A stretch of 64,000 nt of DNA from Acinetobacter sp. XH1741 (lineage in GTDB: Bacteria > Pseudomonadota > Gammaproteobacteria > Pseudomonadales > Moraxellaceae). The stretch spans positions 2,480,001 to 2,544,000 of the forward strand of contig NZ_CP157428.1 of assembly GCF_041021895.1 (NCBI RefSeq). Reading direction: 5' to 3'. The position numbers and the translations under genes were made by a program. The notes under the pieces are model-generated. The model made no database searches, was not told where the DNA came from, and worked only from the letters and a program-made list of their open reading frames with translations. The stretch's first letter is position 1. The number at the start of each line of letters is the position of its first letter. Positions 44,255 to 53,146 of this stretch are shown piece after piece.

Positions 44255-45259
44255 TTAGCAGTGGGTTTTTAGCATTAGCTCAAAATCTTTTAAAGCCGCA
44301 GCAGCAGTGGCTAAGGGCGCAGATGCTCCTCCACTTACAACAAGCTCCCCCATTTCTTTCGTTAACACCCGAATGCATTTATTAGAACCTTGCAGATGAG
44401 CAAAAGGATGATTTGTCGGGACTAGCCGTAATTCAACACCTGTTTGAATTTGCTGATTTTCAATATGAATAAAACCGACCAGACGAGGAACTAGATTTTC
44501 TTTTTTCCAATCACGAATATGATCGGCAGTCACATGGCTAATGCTTTGTTTTGGAATATCTTGAATTTTTACATCAGCGCCTAAAACAGTGTTAGCTAAT
44601 ATCGTAATTTTGGCTGCGGTATCCCACCCATCTACATCGAAAGAACTGTCAGGTTCTGCAATACCCTTTGCTTGAGCTTTTTCAAGTGATTCTGCAAATG
44701 TACATTCATGTTGTAACATATCATTTAAAATAAAATTTGTGGTTCCGGTAAAAACACCTTCAACTTCTAAAATTTGACAGCCCGCCAAGTTATATTCAAA
44801 CAAATCAACGGTCGGTAACGCCGCAGCCGTTGCACCGCTAAAAAATAATTTTTGCTGATGTGTATGTGCCAAATTAATTAATTTTTTACCATTTACGACT
44901 AGAGCACCTTTCGATACTGCAATCGCATTCATGTTATGTGTTAAAGCATAACTTAAATAAAATAGGCCTTTTCCACCTGTCACATAATCACTTGGGCCAG
45001 TCTCAATAATAACATCGGCTTGAACCTGTTCTAAAAACTGTTGTTCAGTTAAGCCTGTTTGATACTTTGACTTATCTAACCACTGAGTAGCTTGCAAACC
45101 TTCTTGATCAATTAAGCCTGATGATGAGTTACACACACCGACTAAGCGGGCATCAATTTGATATTTATCTTTATAATATGCCGATCGAATTAAAAGAAGC
45201 TCTGCAATTTGTTGCCCAATCCGCCCAAAACCACAAATTGCCACGTTAACTCGCTTCAT
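44255..45259 (-). CDS. Homoserine dehydrogenase-like protein without ACT domain
   Basis: A 334-residue NAD(P)-dependent enzyme related to homoserine dehydrogenase. The N-terminal nucleotide loop is ICGFGRIGQQIAE. The catalytic domain has EVEGVFTGTTNFILNDM and the family signature AKGIAEPDSSFDVDGWDTAAK with the catalytic Lys. Biosynthetic homoserine dehydrogenases usually carry a C-terminal ACT domain (total about 430 aa); this one stops after the catalytic domain. It may be a feedback-free paralog or act on another substrate. It stands alone on the minus strand. Confidence 0.83.
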   Translation of the reverse strand: MKRVNVAICGFGRIGQQIAELLLIRSAYYKDKYQIDARLVGVCNSSSGLIDQEGLQATQWLDKSKYQTGLTEQQFLEQVQADVIIETGPSDYVTGGKGLFYLSYALTHNMNAIAVSKGALVVNGKKLINLAHTHQQKLFFSGATAAALPTVDLFEYNLAGCQILEVEGVFTGTTNFILNDMLQHECTFAESLEKAQAKGIAEPDSSFDVDGWDTAAKITILANTVLGADVKIQDIPKQSISHVTADHIRDWKKENLVPRLVGFIHIENQQIQTGVELRLVPTNHPFAHLQGSNKCIRVLTKEMGELVVSGGASAPLATAAAALKDFELMLKTHC

Positions 45260-45367
45260 ATCGCTTTCTCAAAATTTAAGTGGTTTAAATCAAATTTCCA
45301 AAAATAGTTTTAACGCCTCATCTCTGGAAATTCAGTATTCATAAAGATGGTTAAAATACTATATCTC

Positions 45368-46159
45368 TTAGATATTTGTTAGATTAACAATCTTAATAAC
45401 CATATAAATTGCGACAGCAAAAACCATTAAAGCAAAGACTTTTTGTACAATTGCCGCTGGAATAAAACGAATGGCTCGGCGACCTAATAACATACCTGCC
45501 ATACATGCAAGTGCAAATGCACTAGTAATGGCTACTGGATAATGAAAACCCTCTGCAATATGCATCATAATACTTATGCCACTAATGAGAAAAATAATCA
45601 TCAGTGAAGTTGCAACAATACTATGCATATCTAAATTAGTGACTTTTCTAAGCGCTGGCACAATTACAAAGCCACCACCAACACCTAGCATGCCAGTTAA
45701 GAGTCCCGCAATAATTCCAATACTTGCAAGCACACCACCAGTTTTAAAATTCCAGATAAAACGCCCTGTACTTGGGTTGACCTGACACGGTGGGTTATGA
45801 AAATCTGATACTCGGTTACTAATGAGCCGATAGCCCACTGTAAACATGACTAAGCTAAACATTAACATGAGCCAGACAGGCGAAATCGTGTTAGCTATTA
45901 AAATGCCGATATGCGCCATAGGAGCACCAATTAGGGCAATCCAGATTGCAGCGCGGTAACGGACAATCTTTTTAAATAGCCCTTCAATGGTTCCAATAAG
46001 TGTAGATAGCGCAACAGCGAGTAAACCAATCGGTGCTGCTTGTGCCACACTCCAACCTTGACTCGACATTAGTGCAGGGACAGCAAGAATACCGCCACCG
46101 GCACCAGTTAGACCAAGTAAAAAGCCAATCACGATGCCTTCAACGACAAGTAATAACAT
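45368..46159 (-). CDS. TauE/SafE-family sulfur-compound permease
   Basis: A 263-residue membrane protein with about eight spans in two halves, each opening with a glycine-rich motif: FLLGLTGAGGGILAVPAL and GLLTGMLGVGGGFVIVPAL. These are the hallmarks of TauE/SafE permeases, which move sulfite, sulfonates or related anions. It follows the persulfide dioxygenase and SQR genes on the same strand, so a role in sulfite or thiosulfate export after sulfide oxidation is likely, by context. About 230 bases of repeated sequence separate it from the SQR gene. Confidence 0.88.
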   Translation of the reverse strand: MLLLVVEGIVIGFLLGLTGAGGGILAVPALMSSQGWSVAQAAPIGLLAVALSTLIGTIEGLFKKIVRYRAAIWIALIGAPMAHIGILIANTISPVWLMLMFSLVMFTVGYRLISNRVSDFHNPPCQVNPSTGRFIWNFKTGGVLASIGIIAGLLTGMLGVGGGFVIVPALRKVTNLDMHSIVATSLMIIFLISGISIMMHIAEGFHYPVAITSAFALACMAGMLLGRRAIRFIPAAIVQKVFALMVFAVAIYMVIKIVNLTNI

Positions 46160-46220
46160 ATCAAAAGCCTAAAATTGCATATACATCATTTACAGTGGAC
46201 TACCATATGATGAGTGAGTA

Positions 46221-46404
46221 AGTTCTCATCTTCTTGCGAAGCTTTAGTCGCTTCTCAGGGTAAAGCGTTGCTTTACTCATCCTCTTAACTCGAACATAGT
46301 TCTCGTCTTGCGCTCGTACAAAGCGTTGCTTCGTTTATCCTCTTAACTCGAACACAGTTCTCGCCTTGCGCTCGTACAAAGCGTTGCTTTGCTTAACCTC
46401 GCTC
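46221..46404. repeat. 58-bp tandem repeat downstream of the SQR gene
   Basis: A 58-base unit starting AAAGCGTTGCTT recurs at 46262, 46320 and (partial) 46378. Units 1 and 2 differ at only a handful of positions. Each contains a small dyad (GAAC-aya-GTTC) and CTTGCGCTCGTAC. The third, partial copy runs over the stop of the SQR gene (TAA at 46395-46393). A more degraded relative lies at 46221-46261. The repeats separate SQR from TauE and may act as mRNA-processing or attenuation hairpins, or be expanded junk. Confidence 0.75.
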
Positions 46405-48048
46405 AGGTTTGACCATCCACTCGCGGCCTTTGAGCATGCCTTGCCAGTAAATCGGTGGTAAAATCTGTTCTTTGAGTAGCCATGCCAAACGAGATGGTTT
46501 TTGCCCATCAATTACCCATTTTGGAAAACTTGGAAGCAACTTACCGCCATAACCAAACTCTGCTAGTACGATTTTTCCACGCTCTACCGTAAGTGGGCAT
46601 GAGCCATAGCCATTGTATTCACAGAAGTTCTGCTCACCTTTGAGCTGGGCGATCACATTTACAGCAACGATTGGTGCTTGTGCACGTGCGGCAGCAGCCG
46701 TTTTTGCATTAGGTGCATTCATCACATCACCTAAAGCGAAAATATTGGTATGCTCTGTGTGTTGTAAAGTCTGAGGATTCACACTGACCCAGCCTGCTTC
46801 ATCAGTAAGTGTACTGGCACGAATAAAATCAGGTGCTTGTTGCGGTGGAACAACATGCAACAGATCAAAATCAGTCTCGACCAATGCTGCATTTTCATCA
46901 TTTACGACCTTAAACCATGCTTTTCTTGCAGGCCCATCTACTTTGACGAGTTGATGGTTAAAGTGCAGTTCAGAACCATATTTTTCGACGTATTGCATTA
47001 GTGCAGGTACATATTCCTTCACGCCAAATAAAACGCCACCAGTGTTATAAAAATGGATAGAGATATTCTTAAGCTTGCCTTGCTTTAACCAATAGTCAGC
47101 TGAAAGGTACATTGCTTTTTGAGGAGCACCCGCACATTTAATCGGCATGGGTGGTTGGGTAAAGATTGCCTTTCCACCGTTTAGCTGTTGCACCAGTTCC
47201 CATGTATACGGCGCTAAGTCATATCGATAGTTAGACGTCACCCCATTTTTTCCTAAGGTTTCGACTAAACCTTCAATGCTATGCCAGTTGAGTTTTAAGC
47301 CTGGACAAACAACCAAGGCTTTATATTGAATAGGCTGGCATCCTTCCAAAATAACCTGATTATGCTCAGGGTCGAATCCAGCAACTGCGGCTTTCATCCA
47401 TTTTACTTTTGAAGGAATCACACTTGCCATTGAGCGTGCGGTTACTTGTGGTTTAAAAATACCACCACCGACCATAGTCCAGCCCGGTTGATAATAATGG
47501 GTATCTGCCGGATCAATAATGACAATATCTAAATGAGGTTCACGAGAAAGTAAGCTCGATGCTACAGAAATTCCAGCTGCTCCAGCGCCAACTATCACGA
47601 CGCTATAACAAGGAATGGTGGCTGGCTCATGATCCCGTTTCAAAATACGTGGCACTAAACCTTTCAAGTTAAACCCAAGTTTATTACCCAATTCCACTAA
47701 CAGAGCTGCATCTTTTGGAGCAACTTCGGCCAAAGCCCATAAACTCATTGCACGCATACCAGAGCGGCAATACGCTAAAACAGGTTTTGGTGCATTCTGA
47801 TAAAGCTGCTTAAACTCGGCAACTTGCTCATCGGTAATTTTGCCACTCGTAACAGGCTGATAAATTACGTTTAGGCCATACTGCTGAGCGGCTTCTTCAA
47901 TTTCAATCACATTACGCTGGTCTGCGCCTTCTCCATCTGGACGATTACATATCAGAGTTTTTATGCCCTGATCTGCAATTTTTGCGACATCATCAGCAGT
48001 GATTTGAGCTGCAACATAAAAATCTTGATTAATTCGTTTGAGTTCCAT
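46393..48048 (-). CDS. DUF442-sulfide:quinone-oxidoreductase-like fusion
   Basis: A 551-residue two-domain protein. Residues 1 to about 125 are a DUF442/Blh-type phosphatase-fold domain with the CX5R motif in VLAYCRSGMRAMSL. Residues about 135-545 are an FAD-dependent disulfide reductase of the sulfide:quinone oxidoreductase type, with GAGAAGISVASSLL (FAD), YYQPGWTMVGGG, VCPGLKLNW, PIKCAGAPQKAMYL and ALGDVMNAPNAKTAAA. Expected to oxidise sulfide to persulfide at the membrane, passing electrons to quinone. It follows the persulfide dioxygenase gene by nine bases; AAGGTGG precedes the ATG. Confidence 0.87.
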   Translation of the reverse strand: MELKRINQDFYVAAQITADDVAKIADQGIKTLICNRPDGEGADQRNVIEIEEAAQQYGLNVIYQPVTSGKITDEQVAEFKQLYQNAPKPVLAYCRSGMRAMSLWALAEVAPKDAALLVELGNKLGFNLKGLVPRILKRDHEPATIPCYSVVIVGAGAAGISVASSLLSREPHLDIVIIDPADTHYYQPGWTMVGGGIFKPQVTARSMASVIPSKVKWMKAAVAGFDPEHNQVILEGCQPIQYKALVVCPGLKLNWHSIEGLVETLGKNGVTSNYRYDLAPYTWELVQQLNGGKAIFTQPPMPIKCAGAPQKAMYLSADYWLKQGKLKNISIHFYNTGGVLFGVKEYVPALMQYVEKYGSELHFNHQLVKVDGPARKAWFKVVNDENAALVETDFDLLHVVPPQQAPDFIRASTLTDEAGWVSVNPQTLQHTEHTNIFALGDVMNAPNAKTAAAARAQAPIVAVNVIAQLKGEQNFCEYNGYGSCPLTVERGKIVLAEFGYGGKLLPSFPKWVIDGQKPSRLAWLLKEQILPPIYWQGMLKGREWMVKPERG

Positions 48049-48057
48049 ATTGCCACC

Positions 48058-48753
48058 TTATAATTGTGAGATTGAGCCACAAGCCTGATTGGCAGGAAGT
48101 GCTTTATCGATTTGTTTTGGGTATGGTAGATTTAGGTTATTCATCAATTTAATAAAATCTTCGCGCGAGCGGTTTTGACCTAGGCGTGAGTTATTTAAGC
48201 GTTCATAACCAATTGTTGAAGATAAACGACCTTTATAGTCATGTCCCGGATACACAATAGTGTCGTCAGGCAGGCTGAAAAGTTGTTTATGAATACTGTC
48301 ATAAAGTGTGCCTGCATTACCTTGCTGGAAGTCAGTTCGACCACAGCCATCAATTAATAATGCATCACCAGTGAAAACCATATTTCCCACCAAATAACTT
48401 GTACAGGCATTGGTGTGACCGGGTGTATAACGTGCTTCAATAGTGAGATTACCCAATTTAAGTGTGCAACCATCTGTAATTAAAATATCTCCGCAACTTA
48501 CATCTGAGTTTCGATGTAAAACTGATTTGCAACGGAAACGTTCGCGCAGTAAATTTGCAGCAGTAATATGGTCTGCATGAACATGTGTATCTAAGGTATA
48601 GATGAGCGTAAATTGATGCCGCTCTAATTCTTTTGCATAAATCTCTATATCTGATGCAACTGGGTCAATTAAAACTGCTTCTCTCGTTTCTTCACATCCA
48701 AGCATATATGTATAAGTCGAACTTTCTTGTTCAAAAAACTGTTTAAAGAACAT
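48058..48753 (-). CDS. Persulfide dioxygenase (ETHE1/Blh-type MBL fold)
   Basis: A 231-residue metallo-beta-lactamase-fold enzyme that oxidises glutathione persulfide to sulfite. The metal-binding motif is TLDTHVHADHITAA (HxHxDH), with later ligands in TPGHTNACTSYLVG, VFTGDALLIDGCGRTDFQQG and YPGHDYKG. These segments are specific to the ETHE1 branch rather than glyoxalase II. First gene of the operon. A sigma-54 promoter lies 38-53 bases upstream, and AGGG precedes the ATG. Confidence 0.92.
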   Translation of the reverse strand: MFFKQFFEQESSTYTYMLGCEETREAVLIDPVASDIEIYAKELERHQFTLIYTLDTHVHADHITAANLLRERFRCKSVLHRNSDVSCGDILITDGCTLKLGNLTIEARYTPGHTNACTSYLVGNMVFTGDALLIDGCGRTDFQQGNAGTLYDSIHKQLFSLPDDTIVYPGHDYKGRLSSTIGYERLNNSRLGQNRSREDFIKLMNNLNLPYPKQIDKALPANQACGSISQL

Positions 48754-48790
48754 GATTTATACCCTAATAATTTATTTCTTTCCTATATTT

Positions 48791-48806
48791 TGCAAATAAG
48801 ATGCCA
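48791..48806 (-). promoter_or_regulatory. Sigma-54 (-24/-12) promoter of the sulfide-oxidation operon
   Basis: On the minus strand TGGCAT-cttat-TTGCA matches the sigma-54 consensus (TGGCAC-N5-TTGCA) with one difference and the required ten bases between GG and GC. A start about 12 bases downstream would leave a leader of roughly 27 bases before the persulfide dioxygenase ATG. The divergent gene is a sigma-54 activator. Confidence 0.8.
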
Positions 48807-48898
48807 ATTATCTAAAATTAAATAATAAATATAAAAATCATATATTTAAAATAAAAAATGAAATTAAAATTGGAAAACAAACTTCGCTTGATGTTCCT

Positions 48899-48935
48899 TT
48901 GAAACTAAAGTATGTTTCAATGAAACGATAGTGAA
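48899..48935. promoter_or_regulatory. Upstream inverted repeats, probable binding sites of the sigma-54 activator
   Basis: TGAAAC (48900-48905) and GTTTCA (48914-48919) are inverted around eight bases; GTTTCA overlaps TGAAAC (48921-48926) in a second, tight palindrome; another TGAAAC lies at 48932-48937. They sit about 95-145 bases upstream of the sigma-54 promoter, the normal place for enhancer-like activator sites, and abut the activator gene, so autoregulation is possible. Confidence 0.62.
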
Positions 48936-48944
48936 ACACAGACA

Positions 48945-50216
48945 ATGGCAAAGTTGAATTTTGAGTCAGAACAAGATTTTTATATTTTATTTGAGCAGCT
49001 TAAGGCTTTATTCCCGAGTGCAAGCTTATTTTTAGCAGACACATCGACTCACGCAATTCACTATAAATTTAACACCAACGATATTTCTGTTGAGAGTATG
49101 GCAGCGCTTACTCAAGATCACCACAATCAATATCTTGAAATTAATACCCCTAAAATAAGAAAGCGATTTATCTACCAAGAACATGATATTTATATTGCCG
49201 AGCATCGCATTATTGGCAAGCTCCATATTTTACAGCCAGTTGGCGCAGAAAATGATATTGCTGATGAAGCAGAGCTAACAGAACAATTACAAGACTTAGC
49301 TAAAGTTTTTAATAGCTGCTCACCAGAAATGGCTCGTATGTTTTCAATTATTCAAAGGGTGGCAATTACTGAATTTCCCGTGCTTGTCCGCGGCGAATCT
49401 GGTAGTGGTAAAGAACTGGTGGCGAAAGCAATTCATGATTATAGCCAACGTAAAAATAAGATTTTTGTAGCGATCAACTGTGCAGCTCTTAATGCCAATA
49501 TTCTAGAAAGCGAACTGTTTGGGCATGTGAAAGGTGCTTTTACAGGAGCAATTCGTGACCACAAAGGTGTGTTTGAACGTGCCGCTGGCGGAACGCTGTT
49601 TCTGGATGAAATTGCCGAGATTCCTTTAGAGCTTCAAGCAAAATTATTACGGGTGTTAGAAACAGGTGAATTTACGCCTGTCGGTGGTGAAAAAGCGATT
49701 CAAGCCAATGTTCGGATTATTACCGCAACACATAAAGCTTTACGCGAAGAAGCTAAGGCCGGGCGTTTCCGCCATGATCTACTCTATCGTTTACGCGTAA
49801 TTCCAATTTTTATACCGCCACTTAGAGAACGAAAAGTTGATATTCCGCTCATTGTCGATCAGATTTTAAAAGAAAGCTCAACTCAACTAGACACAATGCC
49901 TCGTCATGTCAATCAAAAAGCTATGCAGGTTCTATTAAATTATGACTGGCCGGGAAATGTTCGTGAGCTAAAAAACACCCTGCTTTATGCTTTAACCATG
50001 GCAAATGGTAAGGACGCAATAGATATTGAAGACTTACCAAATGAACTTTTAAATGCAGATGATTACGTTAAATTACCAGAATCAAATACAGAGCTTACTC
50101 CCGAAAATGTGCAGGCAGCTTTGGAAAAATATAACCATAACCTAAATATGGTCGCGAATATTTTTGGAATTAGCCGTACTACCCTTTGGCGATATAGACA
50201 AAAACATAAGCTTTAA
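48945..50216 (+). CDS. Sigma-54-dependent activator of sulfide oxidation (FisR-like)
   Basis: A 423-residue bacterial enhancer-binding protein. The N-terminal about 120 residues are a sensor domain. The AAA+ domain (about 120-355) has Walker [15 protein letters not shown], the sigma-54-contact loop GAFTGA ([12 protein letters not shown]), Walker [13 protein letters not shown] and the arginine-finger region [15 protein letters not shown]. The C-terminus is a Fis-type HTH ([19 protein letters not shown]). In Cupriavidus FisR senses sulfane sulfur through cysteines in its N-domain; here residues 1-120 contain no cysteine, and the first (NSCSPEM) sits at the AAA+ border. It is divergent from the operon it is expected to activate. 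Confidence 0.87.
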   Translation: MAKLNFESEQDFYILFEQLKALFPSASLFLADTSTHAIHYKFNTNDISVESMAALTQDHHNQYLEINTPKIRKRFIYQEHDIYIAEHRIIGKLHILQPVGAENDIADEAELTEQLQDLAKVFNSCSPEMARMFSIIQRVAITEFPVLVRGESGSGKELVAKAIHDYSQRKNKIFVAINCAALNANILESELFGHVKGAFTGAIRDHKGVFERAAGGTLFLDEIAEIPLELQAKLLRVLETGEFTPVGGEKAIQANVRIITATHKALREEAKAGRFRHDLLYRLRVIPIFIPPLRERKVDIPLIVDQILKESSTQLDTMPRHVNQKAMQVLLNYDWPGNVRELKNTLLYALTMANGKDAIDIEDLPNELLNADDYVKLPESNTELTPENVQAALEKYNHNLNMVANIFGISRTTLWRYRQKHKL

Positions 50217-50285
50217 CTAGGTATTTAGCTCATCTAAGGCGTATCATATTGCAGTTGGTTAGGTCCATTAGTTCAAAGGCTTTCT

Positions 50286-51197
50286 ATGATTGTTCGCGAT
50301 AAAAGCAGCGTTTTTAAACTCTTATTTGCATGGAAAGGAACTGTTCTACCCAAGGTTTTACCTGCTCTCATTTTTGTTGTGCTTATTTCAGCATGTGTGG
50401 TTTGGCTTTCTTATTACCATTGGATTCAAATCCCTACCGTACCTGCGATCGGATTTACCATCTTTGGCGTGATTCTTTCCATTTGTACGGGCTTTAGAAA
50501 TAATGCCTGTTATGACCGTTGGTGGGAAGGTCGTAAACTTTGGGGCGCACTAATTGCCAATGCCAGACATATTGTCAGAGACAGCCATGTTCTATCCAAT
50601 GAACAACGTGAACATTTAATCCATCAGGTCTTAATTTTTAGTAATTTATTGCGTGATCGCTTACGCCAGCAAACCGCCGAGCCAACCAAATTTCTTGAAC
50701 ACGCCTATTTAAATAACTCCTCACTCGATTATTTAAATGAGCATATTAATGCGCCTCAGTTTGTACTCGAAAATATTCAAAAAGATTTAGTCAAAGCCCT
50801 AAAAGATGGCGAAATTAGTGACATTATCTATGGCACATTGACGCGTCATATTGTTGAGCTAGGTAATATCCAAGCAGGTTGTGACCGTATTGCCGGTACA
50901 CCTTTACCTTACTCTTATTCTGTACTTTTACATCGCGCTGTTTATTGTTTCTGTTTCATATTACCGTTTAGCCTAGAAGCAGCTTTAGGTATTTGGACAC
51001 CGCTTATTGTCGGCTTAATCGCTTACATGTTTTTAGGTTTAGATGCCTTAAGTGCTCAAATTGAAGAACCTTTTGGTTTGCAAGAAAATGATTTACCGCT
51101 TGATTCAATTGTACGTTTGATTGAACGAGAGTCTTTAAGCTCTTTAGGGCAGCCATTACCCCCTATTATTGAAGCCCAAAACAACAATTTACTTTAA
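50286..51197 (+). CDS. Bestrophin-family (UPF0187) anion channel-like protein
   Basis: A 303-residue membrane protein of the bestrophin/RFP-TM family. It has the conserved NNACYDRWWEGRKLWGALIA cytoplasmic segment and PFSLEAALGIWTPLIVGLIA for the later spans, ending with IEEPFGLQENDLPLDSIVR, the typical bestrophin IExPF motif. Likely a pentameric anion channel of the inner membrane. It is transcribed alone and followed by a clear terminator. Confidence 0.9.
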   Translation: MIVRDKSSVFKLLFAWKGTVLPKVLPALIFVVLISACVVWLSYYHWIQIPTVPAIGFTIFGVILSICTGFRNNACYDRWWEGRKLWGALIANARHIVRDSHVLSNEQREHLIHQVLIFSNLLRDRLRQQTAEPTKFLEHAYLNNSSLDYLNEHINAPQFVLENIQKDLVKALKDGEISDIIYGTLTRHIVELGNIQAGCDRIAGTPLPYSYSVLLHRAVYCFCFILPFSLEAALGIWTPLIVGLIAYMFLGLDALSAQIEEPFGLQENDLPLDSIVRLIERESLSSLGQPLPPIIEAQNNNLL

Positions 51198-51199
51198 TA

Positions 51200-51227
51200 A
51201 AAAAGAGCGAATCATCGCTCTTTTTTT
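51200..51227. terminator. Bidirectional terminator between bestrophin and 2,3-butanediol dehydrogenase genes
   Basis: AAAAAGAGCGA and TCGCTCTTTTT pair around a four-base loop, with A and T runs on both sides. It lies between the convergent stops at 51197 and 51246. Confidence 0.9.
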
Positions 51228-51245
51228 ATAGGCTTAAGTGTCTAT

Positions 51246-52304
51246 TTATGGATGTACAATAATCTTAACGGCTGACTCATTGTTATGAATTAATGTTTCA
51301 AAACCTTTTGAAATCAAATCATCAAGTTGAATGCGCTGGGTAATAAAAGGTTCCAGATTTATTTTACCTTCTTCGACCAATTTAATGGTTTCCTGATGAT
51401 CATTTACATAAGCAATTGTGCCTCGTACATCAAGCTCTTTCATTACTACACTATGCACATTAATTGATGCAGGGTGGCTCCAAATCGAAACAATAACAAT
51501 AACGCCTGTTGGTTTCACTGCCGCAACCAAAGTATCTAATACCTTGTTAACGCTACTACATTCAAACGCGACATCAACACTATTGCCATTAGTAATTTTC
51601 ATGACCTCAGAAACAACATCAACTTCTGATGGGTCTAAAATATAATCTGCGACTCCCGACTCTTTGGCTTTTTCTTTACGTTTTGCACTTAGCTCTGTAA
51701 TGATTACCTTAAGACCTTTCGCTTTTAAAATTGCCGAAAGTAATAAACCAATTGGGCCGGCTCCGCCAACCAGTGCAATATCACCAGCTTTTGCACCACT
51801 ACGAACATAAGCATGATGACCCACAGATAATGGTTCAATTAAGGCCGCCTGATCGAGTGGAATTTTATTGGAAATTGGATGCACCCAACGGCGTTTTACC
51901 GCAATTTTTTCGGATAAACCACCACCACGACCACCTAAACCAATAAAGTTCATATTTTTGGAAAGATGATAATTATCGCCTGGTCCAGTCGGTACATCAT
52001 CGGCCACAATATAAGGCTCTACCACCACATGCTGTCCAATTTCAATATCATCAACATCTTTACCTACGGCATAGACCACACCTGAAAACTCATGTCCCAT
52101 GGTAATTGGCGCAGATTCACCCGAAATAGGATGTGGATGTCCACATGGTGGAATAAAAATTGGCCCTTCCATAAACTCGTGCAAATCTGTACCACAGATT
52201 CCACACCAAGCCACTTTAATACCTACAGTGCCGGGAGTGACTTCTGGTTCAGGGATATCTTCAATACGAATGTCACCTCTGTCATAAAAACGCGCTGCTT
52301 TCAT
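51246..52304 (-). CDS. bdh: 2,3-butanediol dehydrogenase (zinc MDR type)
   Basis: A 352-residue zinc-dependent medium-chain dehydrogenase oxidising 2,3-butanediol to acetoin. The zinc site is seen in WCGICGTDLHEFMEGP (Cys), the following TMGHEFSGVVYAVG (His-Glu) and a later Glu; the NAD loop is VGGAGPIGLLLSA. The insert PPCGHPHPISGESAPI is typical of butanediol dehydrogenases. The ATG at 52304 has AGGGAG upstream and starts MKAARFYDRGD. It is the last gene of the aco operon, 30 bases after budC. Confidence 0.9.
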   Translation of the reverse strand: MKAARFYDRGDIRIEDIPEPEVTPGTVGIKVAWCGICGTDLHEFMEGPIFIPPCGHPHPISGESAPITMGHEFSGVVYAVGKDVDDIEIGQHVVVEPYIVADDVPTGPGDNYHLSKNMNFIGLGGRGGGLSEKIAVKRRWVHPISNKIPLDQAALIEPLSVGHHAYVRSGAKAGDIALVGGAGPIGLLLSAILKAKGLKVIITELSAKRKEKAKESGVADYILDPSEVDVVSEVMKITNGNSVDVAFECSSVNKVLDTLVAAVKPTGVIVIVSIWSHPASINVHSVVMKELDVRGTIAYVNDHQETIKLVEEGKINLEPFITQRIQLDDLISKGFETLIHNNESAVKIIVHP

Positions 52305-52334
52305 TATGATCTCCCTCAAATCAGGATGTTGTTT

Positions 52335-53120
52335 TTAGCGATAGACTATTCCGCCGTCCGTTAAAATGGATTGACCCGTAATATAGTCCGAACCTTCACT
52401 TGCCAGAAAAGCAACTAATGCAGCTACATCGTCTGGTGTTTGGGCTCTACCTAAAGCAATGCCGCCTACATACTTTTTATAAGTTTCACCAATTGCTGCA
52501 CCGGTAATTTCAGCAAAACGCTTATCAATTTCAACCCACATGTCCGTTCCGACAATTCCGGGGCAATATCCATTTACCGTAATACCGTGACTGGCATATT
52601 CTTTTGCCGCGGCTTGGGTAAGTGCTCGTACCGCAAATTTAGTTGCCGAGTAAATACCGAGTAAAGCAAACCCGTCGTGGCCTGCAATTGAGCAAGCATT
52701 AATGATTTTACCTTTATGTTGCCGCTGCTTAAATTTTGCAGCAGCAGCCTGTATTCCCCACAGCACTCCACCAATATTAATATCAACAATTTTTTGGAAT
52801 TCGTCGGGTGTGATATCCGCAATCGCCTGAACTTGTGCAATTCCAGCGTTATTAATCATGACATCAAAGCCACCAAGTGTCTGCTCAGCATGATTTATAG
52901 CGGCATACACTTGCTCGCGGTCACTTACATCAGCAATAAAAGTGCTCGCATTTACACCTAAGGCCTGAATTTCCTGCTGCACATCGTTTAGTCGATCTTG
53001 TTTCATATCCACTAATGCAATATGTGCCCCTTCTTGCGCCAAGCGTAGGGCAATCCCACGGCCAATGCCTTGAGCTGCCCCAGTCACTAAAACGACTTTA
53101 TTTTTTAATCCCTTAACCAT
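52335..53120 (-). CDS. budC: Diacetyl/acetoin reductase, SDR (BudC-like)
   Basis: A 261-residue SDR interconverting acetoin with butanediol or diacetyl. It shows [47 protein letters not shown] (Ser) and YSATKFAVR (Tyr/Lys), with [20 protein letters not shown] near the end; these are typical of acetoin(diacetyl) reductases. The ATG at 53120 has AGGAG six bases upstream; the TTG at 53126 is not preferred. It lies between acoD and bdh, so it supplies or drains acetoin for the AcoABCD complex. Confidence 0.88.
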   Translation of the reverse strand: MVKGLKNKVVLVTGAAQGIGRGIALRLAQEGAHIALVDMKQDRLNDVQQEIQALGVNASTFIADVSDREQVYAAINHAEQTLGGFDVMINNAGIAQVQAIADITPDEFQKIVDINIGGVLWGIQAAAAKFKQRQHKGKIINACSIAGHDGFALLGIYSATKFAVRALTQAAAKEYASHGITVNGYCPGIVGTDMWVEIDKRFAEITGAAIGETYKKYVGGIALGRAQTPDDVAALVAFLASEGSDYITGQSILTDGGIVYR

Positions 53121-53146
53121 GTTCAACTCCTGTAAATGTAGAATTT

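Noticed and set aside
46221..46404. CRISPR array
   Set aside because: The 58-bp units are directly tandem and have no unique spacers; no cas genes nearby.
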